From Phycicoccus sp. Soil802 (GTDB lineage Bacteria > Actinomycetota > Actinomycetes > Actinomycetales > Dermatophilaceae): DNA of 64,000 bases. A model generated the notes under the pieces. It saw only the letters and a program-made list of their open reading frames with translations, was not told where the DNA came from and made no database searches. The stretch is taken from NCBI RefSeq assembly GCF_001429605.1, contig NZ_LMSS01000003.1, forward strand, positions 310,001-374,000, in the 5' to 3' direction. Both the position numbers and the translations under genes were made by a program. This document shows positions 1-7,577 of this stretch, in pieces; positions within the stretch are counted from its first letter, which is position 1; every line of letters starts with the position of its first letter.

Positions 1-1
1 G

Positions 2-202
2 GAGGAGGGTAACGCCGTCTCGTTCACGCTCGACGAGCTGCTGCCGTTCTTCGAGGTCGTGACGGCCCACACGCTGAACCTGGCCACGGCCTACTCGGTC
101 GAGCTAGATGACCTGGACGATCAGGATTCCGACGAGGGAGTCGTCCTTAACCTGCGCCGGCACCTCGAAACCCAAAGGCAGATCCTCGCTAACGTCGCGT
201 GA
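2..202 (+). CDS. C-terminal end of an unrecognised protein (5' truncated)
   Basis: An open frame runs in from the window edge and ends at a TGA at 200-202, giving the last 66 residues of a protein. It is acidic in the middle (a run rich in D and E) and ends in a predicted helix with the residues RRHLETQRQILANVA. No family is recognisable from this fragment. It lies on the strand opposite the MFS/DUF397/HTH genes that follow, so it belongs to a separate unit that begins outside the window. Confidence 0.55.
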   Translation, partial: EEGNAVSFTLDELLPFFEVVTAHTLNLATAYSVELDDLDDQDSDEGVVLNLRRHLETQRQILANVA

Positions 203-465
203 GACTGCTCCCCACGTGGACGGTCGACACTTTGCACAGCGTATCGACCCCCCGGCTCGGCGCGGTGCGTCCTGCTGGCTGGCGGAAAAACTCATCATGA
301 CTGCACGCACCTGAAGGCTGGCCATCTCAGGACGTTGGCGGCTAACCTTCTCATGTCAGACGGAGACATACATGCTCCGAATCGGGCCGAGCGCCTTCAG
401 TCGCGAACCCACAGTGCCGGGCTGGATGTGAGCCAGCTGAGCACGCGCCTTGAGGAACGGTCGCG

Positions 466-678
466 GTGCTCAATTGCTCGAAGAAGTCCTATCCAAGCCA
501 GTGGACCGCGGAACGTGCCTTACACGCGATCCAAGAGTCCTGCCGGTCACGTGATCGGCGGGCTCCGACGGGGTCCTACTGGTGCAGCTCCTGCAGAGCT
601 TGGCACTTGACCTCAAAGTCGAAGAGCCGCACTCCGCCCTGGCGCAAGGCAAGACGAGCTCCGGGCCTCCTGGGTTGA
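466..678 (+). CDS. Small zinc-ribbon-like protein
   Basis: A 70-residue protein that would start at a GTG, with GAGGAA about 8 nt upstream as a plausible ribosome site. It shows the pattern C-x3-(S/R)YPS...AAxRALHAIQ...YWCSSCRAWHLTSK: an N-terminal Cys, then CxxC followed by WHLTS. Short proteins of this pattern recur in actinobacterial genomes and phages and probably bind zinc; their function is unknown. The C-terminal 20 residues are basic and low in complexity. It sits alone between a truncated gene and a convergent MFS gene, within the putative mobile element. Confidence 0.6.
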   Translation: MLNCSKKSYPSQWTAERALHAIQESCRSRDRRAPTGSYWCSSCRAWHLTSKSKSRTPPWRKARRAPGLLG

Positions 679-749
679 GCAGTCGCGCCGGCCGGCGGAT
701 CAGCCCCTCGGTGGTTTGCCATCGGCAGGAAAGGCAAATGCCGAGTCGG

Positions 750-2003
750 CTAGCTAGGCCGAACCTGCGGCCTAGATCGTCCGCTGTGTCGAATGCCGAA
801 GAAGAACGCAGATGACACGAGGGCGCTGACCAGAGCAATGACGAGAGGTGCACCGAGTCCGGCCATGCTGCCGGCCAGTCCGCCTAGGAGTGCACCGGCC
901 CCAGCGGAGCCAAGCCCAAGGGTTCTTGTGCCAGCGCTGACACGGCCCAAGAGATCGTCCGGAGTGAGGACCTGCCGCGCTGACGCACCGATGACGGTGA
1001 CCGCCATGCTAGCCAGCCCAATTAGCACGAGAGCGGCGCCGGCGAGCCAACGGCTTGGCCATAGCCACATGGCGCCCCACGCGATTCCCTGCGCAAGTAG
1101 GCCGAAGGCGTAGGCGTGAGTGCTCGTCACGCGTCGCTGGATACGCGGAGACAGCCAAGCCCCGAGCAGACCGCCAATTGCGATCATGGCGAGGAGCAGG
1201 CCAAAGCCGCGGTCGCCCAGATGGAGGCGTTCCTGAGCGAAGAGAACCAAAGGCGCGAAGGCGATGTTGTACGTCAGGTTGAAACTGGCCATCCCGAGGG
1301 TCAGTGCCCGGAGCTCGCGATGCCTCCACAGGAACCGCACACCCTCCCTCATGGAGGCGCCCACTCCCGCAGGGACAGCTGATCGGCCCTCGGCACGGTC
1401 GATGCCACCCAACCCCGCCAGCAGGAGAGCAGACACCACGAAGGTGAGGGCATTGCCGGCGAATGGCAACACCATGGCCAGCGCGAAGAGGGCAGCCCCG
1501 AGGGGCGGTCCTATCAGGGACCGACCGACGAGGTCGAGTGACCACAGGCGGCTATTTGCTCGCGCGAGAACACCCGGTTCGCGACCGACCACCTGGGGGA
1601 TAGCTGCCTGCGCCGCGGGATCAAAGAAGCAACTGGCTACTCCGATCGCGAAGACAACTAGGACGAGCATCAACAGCGATGCGACATCAAGAGCCACAGC
1701 GATCGCGAGCCCAGCCAACAACATCGCTCTTGCGACATCGGCCAGCACCATGGTTCTTCGCCGCGGCCACCGGTCCACGAGTGCTCCTGCGGGCAGACCC
1801 ACGGCTAGCCACGCGGCATACCCGGCTGCGACGGTCAGGGAGACCCCCACGGGGTTCCGGGTGAGTGATGCGGCTAGCAGGGGCACGGCAGCCAGCACCA
1901 TCCCTTGGCCTGCGATGGATACCCCCGTGGACGCGAGCAGCCTGCCGAGACCGCCGACTCCGGGGGTCTCGACAGGCTGACGCATCTCCACAGGATTGCT
2001 CAT
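750..2003 (-). CDS. MFS transporter (EntS-like efflux type)
   Basis: A 417-residue membrane protein with about 12 hydrophobic segments and the MFS loop 2-3 signature GALVDRWPRRR. The overall layout resembles the enterobactin-exporter/macrolide-efflux branch of the family. An upstream start in the same frame is possible, but the ATG at 2003 forms a 4-nt ATGA overlap with the stop of the DUF397 gene, so translational coupling favours it. It is the last gene of a three-gene unit (HTH, DUF397, MFS). The substrate cannot be read from sequence; export of a small hydrophobic compound is an inference from family. Confidence 0.85.
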   Translation of the reverse strand: MSNPVEMRQPVETPGVGGLGRLLASTGVSIAGQGMVLAAVPLLAASLTRNPVGVSLTVAAGYAAWLAVGLPAGALVDRWPRRRTMVLADVARAMLLAGLAIAVALDVASLLMLVLVVFAIGVASCFFDPAAQAAIPQVVGREPGVLARANSRLWSLDLVGRSLIGPPLGAALFALAMVLPFAGNALTFVVSALLLAGLGGIDRAEGRSAVPAGVGASMREGVRFLWRHRELRALTLGMASFNLTYNIAFAPLVLFAQERLHLGDRGFGLLLAMIAIGGLLGAWLSPRIQRRVTSTHAYAFGLLAQGIAWGAMWLWPSRWLAGAALVLIGLASMAVTVIGASARQVLTPDDLLGRVSAGTRTLGLGSAGAGALLGGLAGSMAGLGAPLVIALVSALVSSAFFFGIRHSGRSRPQVRPS

Positions 2004-2221
2004 CGGCTCGTGCGCAGCCTGTCGTACTCGAATTCGCCAAGTGCGACGCCGCCGGTGAACGCACGCCACTCCTTCTCGTTGAACTCCAGGATCGGGCCGT
2101 TGCCCTCCGCCTTGGTGTCACGCACACCAACGGCGCCGTCGGCGAAAGCGACTTCCACGCATCCGCCGCTGTCGCTCAGGACACTCTTGCGCCACCGGGC
2201 TGACTTCCACTTCTCATCCAT
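2000..2221 (-). CDS. DUF397 domain protein
   Basis: A 73-residue protein with the DUF397 pattern: WRKSVLSDSGGCVEVA near the N-terminus, VxVRDTK in the middle and an aromatic WxAF motif before the C-terminus. DUF397 proteins are typically encoded beside Scr1/WhiJ-type HTH regulators in actinobacteria and are thought to work with them, some as antagonists of the regulator. Here it lies 21 nt downstream of such an HTH gene and overlaps the MFS start by 4 nt, which fits a co-expressed trio. Confidence 0.9.
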   Translation of the reverse strand: MDEKWKSARWRKSVLSDSGGCVEVAFADGAVGVRDTKAEGNGPILEFNEKEWRAFTGGVALGEFEYDRLRTSR

Positions 2222-2242
2222 CGGATATCCCCTCAGATGGGT

Positions 2243-3076
2243 TCACGACGCCAGTTGACGCCGAGTCCTTTCGATTAGGAGCCGTGAGGCGTCCTTGTCG
2301 AGCGCGTCTCGTTGAAGGTCGCGGAACAGTCGTCGATAGGCGGCCACATCCGTCTCAGACGACAGGTAGAGGTCGGCAGTCTGCGCTTCTACGAGGACGA
2401 CGGGAGTGCCTTCTGCGAAGTCGTAGAGGACGAAGGAACCTGCTGCGTATGCCGCTCGGTCACCCTGGGCGGGTCGGACGCGAAGGTCCACGATCCCCTC
2501 GTCGACGACGTCGAGGATGGCGCTCAGCTGCTCGTGCATCGTGGCCCGGCTGCCAGGGCTCCGCTCGAGGACACCCTGCTCGACGACGACCTGGTACACC
2601 ACTCTGCGCCGGTTCCGGAGAGCGTCCTGTCGCGCCTGTCGTCGTGCAGCGATGCCCTCGGGAGATGGGAAGCGTCCGGACTTGGCAATCGCGTTCGCAT
2701 ACGAGGGCGACTGAAGCAGGCCCGGGAACCACAGAGCTTGGTACTGCAGGAGCCGCTTCACGCGTGCCTCGACCGCACCGACCTCAGCCTGGCGACGCCG
2801 TGGACCACCAGCCCTAACGACCCATGCTCCCTGCGCACCATCGTCTCGAGCTACCCAACTGAGGATCTCGGCACGGATCTCTTCTGCAACGCCGTAGTAG
2901 TCCAACAGGGTCGCGACTTCGCCGATCGAGGCGCCGAACCGGCCGGTCTCGACGCGAGAGACCTTGGACTGGGACCACCCGAGTTCGCGGGCTATTGCCG
3001 ACCCCGAAAGCCCCGCCTGCTCGCGGATGCCGCGCAGCTCGTTTCCAACTCTTGCGTTGGAAACCTGGTCACCCAT
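2243..3076 (-). CDS. XRE-family regulator with DUF5753 (WhiJ/Scr1 type)
   Basis: Residues 8-65 form a helix-turn-helix: LRGIREQAGLSGSAIARELG followed by WSQSKVSRVETGR. The rest matches the DUF5753 effector region, including QALWFPGLLQSPSYA and the DVAAYRRLFRDL stretch near the end. The start was set at MGDQVSNARV, which directly precedes the HTH; an in-frame extension upstream of it has atypical composition. A 14-bp perfect palindrome lies 12 nt upstream of this start and is a plausible autoregulatory operator. The partner DUF397 gene and an MFS gene follow on the same strand. Confidence 0.9.
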   Translation of the reverse strand: MGDQVSNARVGNELRGIREQAGLSGSAIARELGWSQSKVSRVETGRFGASIGEVATLLDYYGVAEEIRAEILSWVARDDGAQGAWVVRAGGPRRRQAEVGAVEARVKRLLQYQALWFPGLLQSPSYANAIAKSGRFPSPEGIAARRQARQDALRNRRRVVYQVVVEQGVLERSPGSRATMHEQLSAILDVVDEGIVDLRVRPAQGDRAAYAAGSFVLYDFAEGTPVVLVEAQTADLYLSSETDVAAYRRLFRDLQRDALDKDASRLLIERTRRQLAS

Positions 3077-3087
3077 GGAGTCGTCCG

Positions 3088-3101
3088 ATGCATATATGCA
3101 T
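3088..3101. promoter_or_regulatory. 14-bp AT-rich palindrome upstream of the HTH gene
   Basis: ATGCATATATGCAT is a perfect palindrome standing out in GC-rich DNA, 12 nt upstream of the HTH start codon. Its position fits a promoter -10 region or an operator for autorepression. This is inferred from symmetry and location only. Confidence 0.5.
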
Positions 3102-3131
3102 AGGACCACCATACAGACGGCGAGCACGGGA

Positions 3132-3806
3132 TCACTCCACCCAGACGTTGGAGGCGTGCTCCCAACGCAGGCTTGGGTGAGGTTCGGCCGGGTAGTCGCG
3201 CGCCCATCGGTACCAGTCGCCCTCGGCCATGACGGTGATGGCGAGGTCGCCGTCGTTGGTCATGCGGACGGGGCTGACCGCTCGTAGATCGGTTTCGACG
3301 CTGTCCCCTGCAACGACGACGCGGGCGCCCACGGGGTCGGGGTGTCCTTGCACTGAGTGAAGGGTTCGGAGCTCCGGCGTATTGGGGTCCCTGTTGAGGT
3401 TGTCCAGCCAGACGACCGACCCCGGGTCTTCGGCCGGAGTGGTGGAGGAGACGTATTGTTCGACCCAAACGCGTGAACGCCCGACGGCGAAGCGATTGGT
3501 GCTCTCGCAATCGCCGTAGTAGTCCCGTTCCTCTTGGACCCAGACGGCGGGCTCGTCAACGCCTCTGACCTTGGGGATTACTTCCGAGACGATCCGCAGA
3601 CTGTCTTTCCAGCCGTGCGCGAGCCAGCTGCCGTCATGGGTATAGCTGGTCATCAGGAACCGAGCCCGCCGCCCTGTGAGGGGCTCGTTGAGGCCGAGTG
3701 CGCGGCGAATCAGAAGTGCTGGGAAGTGGTCGTTGAGGCGCCCCACCGTGCCATCACGATTGGTCAATTCGGCCTCAGCGAGATCGTCGAACTCTGCGCC
3801 GGTCAT
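3132..3806 (-). CDS. Hypothetical protein, last gene of the conjugation operon
   Basis: A 224-residue protein with no signal peptide or membrane segment and no recognised domain. It is rich in Trp and acidic residues, with a C-terminal half resembling a small beta-rich fold (VWVEQYVSS, SVVWLDNLNRDP, ARVVVAGDSVETDLRAVSPVRMTNDGDLAITVMAEGDW written in pieces). Its start overlaps the stop of the NlpC/lysozyme gene by 4 nt, so it is co-translated with the type IV secretion module. A soluble accessory role in conjugation is an inference from position only. Confidence 0.6.
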   Translation of the reverse strand: MTGAEFDDLAEAELTNRDGTVGRLNDHFPALLIRRALGLNEPLTGRRARFLMTSYTHDGSWLAHGWKDSLRIVSEVIPKVRGVDEPAVWVQEERDYYGDCESTNRFAVGRSRVWVEQYVSSTTPAEDPGSVVWLDNLNRDPNTPELRTLHSVQGHPDPVGARVVVAGDSVETDLRAVSPVRMTNDGDLAITVMAEGDWYRWARDYPAEPHPSLRWEHASNVWVE

Positions 3807-4939
3807 GGCTGGGATCCTGATTCAACCTCGTCTGTCGTGCTGTCCGGGCGGGCGACGAGGGCGAGTTGGGAGGAGTAGTAGGGATCCTTGAGTACGTCGT
3901 GGACGATCTCGACCGTCTTGCCGGTGCGCGGTGCGTGGACCATCCCGCCTTGCCCGTCGTAGAGGCCGACGTGGTGGTAGCTGCCGGGCGGGTCGCCGGG
4001 GGAGTGGAAGAACAGCAGGTCGCCAGCTCGAAGGTGCGATCCAGGAGGAACGTGGGGAAGGGCGGCGGCTTGGGCGTCGGTGACCCGGGGGAGTGTCCGT
4101 CCGGTGGCCTGGTGGTAGGCGTATTGGACCAGGGAGGAGCAGTCGAAGCCGACCGTTGCGCTGCCAGGGCCGAATCCGTTGCCTGGGCCGCCGATACCTC
4201 CACCGCCCCAGCTGTAGGGAGTGCCGAGAAACTGCAGGGCTGAGGCGACTGCGTTGGAGCCTTGGGTGCCGTCGCCGGTGTAGTCGGCAGTGGTGTAGCA
4301 GGTGGCGGACAGCACGGCCGGGTTGGCGACGATCTCTTGCGCGAGGGGTTCCCATCGGGCGTAGGCGTCGGGGAACGCACTGGCCTGTACCGCCTGGGCC
4401 GCCCTCGTGAGTGGCATGGCCTCGAACCCGTGGATCTGGACCAGCCCCTTCTGGCCTCCCTTGCCGCCTTCATAGAACATCCGGGCGGCGGTCTCGGGGT
4501 TGAGCCGGTCGGCGTCTGAGCCCCAGGCGGCGCGTTGCTGGAAGAGGCCGAGGCTGTCGAGGTGACCGTGGTCGAGGTTGGTGAGGCTGGACTCCTGCAG
4601 GGCGGTTGCGACGGCGATAACCCAGCCGTAGGCCGGCACGTTGAGCTGGCGGCCAACCGCGACGATGGTCTGGGCGTTGGCGAGCTGCTCCCCGCTGAGG
4701 TCCTGGGCGTTGGCGCCTGAGTTCGCAGCGAAGGCTGTGGTAGCGGTAGAGCAGTGCCCGGTGACCTGGGCCGTGCCTGAGTCCCTATCTCCGGTGGTGA
4801 ACAGCAGCAGGACGATCAGGCCCATCGCGAGGGCGCCGACCATGACCACGGGGAGGACAATGAGCCCTAGGCGGATGAGGCGACGCAAGACGACCTTGCG
4901 GGCCATCTGCGCGGCGGCTGCGACCAGCGGGGCCGGCAT
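3803..4939 (-). CDS. Conjugation-associated cell-wall hydrolase (lysozyme-like plus NlpC/P60)
   Basis: A 378-residue protein. One transmembrane segment near residues 22-45 is followed by a transglycosylase/lysozyme-like region with a candidate catalytic Glu in ALQESSLTNL and the SLGLFQQR motif. The C-terminal NlpC/P60 (C40) peptidase has catalytic Cys in GFDCSSLVQYAY and His in HHVGLYDG. Such bifunctional enzymes open peptidoglycan for Gram-positive type IV secretion systems (compare TcpG/Orf14 of ICE and pCW3 systems). The start MPAPLVAAA is 1 nt past the upstream stop; a longer in-frame start would overlap the VirB8-like gene. Confidence 0.88.
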   Translation of the reverse strand: MPAPLVAAAAQMARKVVLRRLIRLGLIVLPVVMVGALAMGLIVLLLFTTGDRDSGTAQVTGHCSTATTAFAANSGANAQDLSGEQLANAQTIVAVGRQLNVPAYGWVIAVATALQESSLTNLDHGHLDSLGLFQQRAAWGSDADRLNPETAARMFYEGGKGGQKGLVQIHGFEAMPLTRAAQAVQASAFPDAYARWEPLAQEIVANPAVLSATCYTTADYTGDGTQGSNAVASALQFLGTPYSWGGGGIGGPGNGFGPGSATVGFDCSSLVQYAYHQATGRTLPRVTDAQAAALPHVPPGSHLRAGDLLFFHSPGDPPGSYHHVGLYDGQGGMVHAPRTGKTVEIVHDVLKDPYYSSQLALVARPDSTTDEVESGSQP

Positions 4940-4940
4940 G

Positions 4941-5564
4941 TCAGTTCCCTGAACTCGCTGTGGCTGGTGACAGCGACGGGGTCGGGGCACCGGGTGGGGC
5001 GTCGTCCGGGGCGAGCGTGTCGGCCTTCCACGTGCCGCTCTGGTTGACCAGATCAACGGCGATGCGGCCCCCGTCGGTGGGCACGCTGACCGTGGCGGTG
5101 GGGCCCTTGACCGACTTCAGGGCAGCGTCACCGGTGACTCGGGTGGCTGGGACTTGGGCTGGGTCAGTTCCTGTGAGGGAGGAAATGAGGGATGGGGTTC
5201 CCCAGGGTTTCATGCCGGTCAGCCACGGCGTCTCCCCCTGGGTGGTGGTCGACCAGGCAGTGACGAAGGCGGTGGCCACCGCGACCGGGGAGCCAGTCGA
5301 GACCTTGGTTGGCGTGGTTGAACCCGGGCTTGCTGTAACCGATTCGGCTGTCGTCGGGTTGCTGGGCGTGGCCGTCGCGGCGGGCACGGTGGGCGCGGAC
5401 GCGGTCAGAGGTGGCCGCGGGGCGGACGCGGCCGAGGCTCCCACTTCGTTGGTCAGGCGACCGAGGGCCGCGAGCAGGACGAGAGCCAGAACGGCCGTCA
5501 CAGTCAGGTTGCGCCATGACCAAAGCGGCCATCGCACGGCGCGGCCGACTCCTCCGGCATTCAT
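4941..5564 (-). CDS. Membrane-anchored VirB8/TcpC-like conjugation protein
   Basis: A 207-residue protein with a short cytoplasmic N-terminus, one transmembrane segment (about residues 20-37), a Thr/Ser/Pro-rich linker and a compact C-terminal domain containing AVATAFVTAWST and WxADTL. This layout, together with its place between the VirB6-like and cell-wall-hydrolase genes, fits the NTF2-like VirB8/TcpC scaffold proteins of Gram-positive conjugation systems. The fold assignment is an inference; no strict motif is present. It overlaps the upstream gene by 4 nt. Confidence 0.6.
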   Translation of the reverse strand: MNAGGVGRAVRWPLWSWRNLTVTAVLALVLLAALGRLTNEVGASAASAPRPPLTASAPTVPAATATPSNPTTAESVTASPGSTTPTKVSTGSPVAVATAFVTAWSTTTQGETPWLTGMKPWGTPSLISSLTGTDPAQVPATRVTGDAALKSVKGPTATVSVPTDGGRIAVDLVNQSGTWKADTLAPDDAPPGAPTPSLSPATASSGN

Positions 5565-7576
5565 TCCTCGGCTCGTTTCTGCAGGCTCAGAACCGTCTGC
5601 TTGGTGTCGGGGTCATAGAGGCGTGGTCCGATACCGTCACGCCGGAACTGCGTGTGCGAGTCGTGGGCGAGGTTCGGGATCTCCCGGGCGTCCGCTGGGA
5701 TCTGAGGAACGATCCGTCCGCTGATCGGGGTCTCTCCGCTTGTGGCTCGGACGTTCACAGGATCGGGTCTCGGCTGCGTCTGCTGGACTTCACCAGCGAG
5801 GGCGTATGCCGGGCCCTCTCGATCGGCGTCCGCCTCGGCAGAATCGGGGGCCAAGACGGGGTCTTGGTTCGCGGTGACGGAGTGCGCGGGCCTGGGTGCC
5901 TCAACCGAGCTGAGTTGAAGGTGTTGAGGCGCCGGCAGGGCTCTCTCGGAATCGGCGACGGTGGGGAAGTAGGCGGGTCGTCCGAAGGCTTCGGCGGGAA
6001 GCCCGGTGTGTCGGTAACGACGATGGACACCGTTGTCCTGCGCGGCTGCCTTCTCGTCGCCATCGGCCTTCTTGTTCTGGTCGGCATCCTCGTTGGCTGC
6101 GTCGACGCCGTGTTGGGTGGCCAGTCGCCTGGAGGTGTAGTTCCAGATCTCACGCCCGCCGCGCTTGGCCCAGCGTGGCCCTCCGGAGTGACCGAGGATG
6201 TTGGTGAACGACAGCAGTGGGAACAGCACGATGAACGCGGCCACCGTCGCCACCATGCACAACACGATGCCCAGGACGCCCATGCCGGTCGTGGTGGCGC
6301 GGGACAGGACTGCGGAGATGATCGTGGCGTGGACCGCCGACCCGGCCGAGAACGCGACCACGTTGACCACGGCGGCACCGCCCATGCTGAACACGCGCCG
6401 CACGATCGATGCCATCGGGGCCATGACCCCAACCACGGCGATGGCCGGGAACAGCATGACCAGGAACCGCAGCATGACCAAGCCGGCAAAGAGGAAGATG
6501 TCGGCGGCTAGCCGGAAAAGCAGGCTGAAAGTTGACCCGAGTGCGACCATCACACCGGTTCCTGCGCGACCACCGGCCTTGCCCTGCAGGTAGCCGTACG
6601 CGACCGGGTCCTGCTTCTCGATCTCGGCTGCGGTCTTCTTCCAGTTCTCGGCCTTCTTCTCGGCGATCCGCTTGCCCGCATCAGGGTCCTGCTCTGCCTG
6701 GCGGGCTTCGGCCCAGGTGAAGGCGCTGGCCTTGAAGAGGTCTGGGCCCCACTTCTTGGCCGCGGGGGAGTCGGTGGAGCCGAGCTCGCCGCGCAGCCAG
6801 TTGTCGTAGAGGACGCGGTCGACCACCAGGGCGCCCTGGGCGCGTGCGGGGTCGGACGAGGCGGGCAGGTTGGTCAGGCCGCTGACGCCGCTGCTGATCG
6901 CCGAGACGCTCGAGGTGACTGTGCTGTCGAAGAATGTGGCGACCCGGGTCGGGTACTGGCCAATGCCGGCGACGATCGCTGTCACCAGCAGTGCCCAGGC
7001 GGCGGCCGAGGTCACTGACGACAGTCGTCCGCTCATCGAGTAGAAGAGCAGCAAGGCACCGACTCCGACCAGTGCTGTGGCGCCCCAAGGGGACCAGATC
7101 GAGTCGTGCAGTCGCTGCGTCACGCCGGCAACGACGTCGTCGAGCGGGGCCATGTACTCCTCGGGATGGGCAACCTTGTTGTGCAGCCCGTTGGTGGCTG
7201 CGGCGCCCCACGTCGCGGTCGATATCAGGAAGTTGCCGGTCGCGGTGTCGATACTGGCGTCGACGTCGCGCAGGCCACCACCGCAGCCGAGGTCGTAGGT
7301 GTGCCACCCGAGTCCGGCGTACCCGTATTGCTCGTACACGCTGGTCGAGGGGTGGTCGGCGAACGGGTCGCGCGGTTCCGGTGGCGTCTTGGGTCCTTCG
7401 TCGAGGAACCCGGTTATCCCGGACCCGGGCAGCTGCGCGGTGGGTGCGTCCTTGCAGTCCGGCACGCCTGGGATGGTCGGTGTCGCGGAGGCTGCCCCGG
7501 CAACCCCCACACAGACCCCGGCGAGGATCGCGCCGATGGCCAGCATGCGGCATACGACCCCCCGCAGCGCAGCCAT
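5561..7576 (-). CDS. Polytopic conjugal transfer membrane protein (VirB6/TrbL-like)
   Basis: A 671-residue protein. A signal peptide (ILAGVCVGVAGAASATP) is followed by an extracellular region with two cysteines, then at least seven membrane segments between about residues 155 and 460 and a long hydrophilic, proline-rich C-terminal tail. The architecture is typical of VirB6/TrbL-type channel subunits in actinobacterial ICEs, where sequence conservation is low. The ATG at 7576 lies just past the VirB4 stop; a longer reading frame exists but would overlap VirB4 with biased composition. The gene is in a tight operon, overlapping the next gene by 4 nt. Confidence 0.75.
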   Translation of the reverse strand: MAALRGVVCRMLAIGAILAGVCVGVAGAASATPTIPGVPDCKDAPTAQLPGSGITGFLDEGPKTPPEPRDPFADHPSTSVYEQYGYAGLGWHTYDLGCGGGLRDVDASIDTATGNFLISTATWGAAATNGLHNKVAHPEEYMAPLDDVVAGVTQRLHDSIWSPWGATALVGVGALLLFYSMSGRLSSVTSAAAWALLVTAIVAGIGQYPTRVATFFDSTVTSSVSAISSGVSGLTNLPASSDPARAQGALVVDRVLYDNWLRGELGSTDSPAAKKWGPDLFKASAFTWAEARQAEQDPDAGKRIAEKKAENWKKTAAEIEKQDPVAYGYLQGKAGGRAGTGVMVALGSTFSLLFRLAADIFLFAGLVMLRFLVMLFPAIAVVGVMAPMASIVRRVFSMGGAAVVNVVAFSAGSAVHATIISAVLSRATTTGMGVLGIVLCMVATVAAFIVLFPLLSFTNILGHSGGPRWAKRGGREIWNYTSRRLATQHGVDAANEDADQNKKADGDEKAAAQDNGVHRRYRHTGLPAEAFGRPAYFPTVADSERALPAPQHLQLSSVEAPRPAHSVTANQDPVLAPDSAEADADREGPAYALAGEVQQTQPRPDPVNVRATSGETPISGRIVPQIPADAREIPNLAHDSHTQFRRDGIGPRLYDPDTKQTVLSLQKRAEE

Positions 7577-7577
7577 C

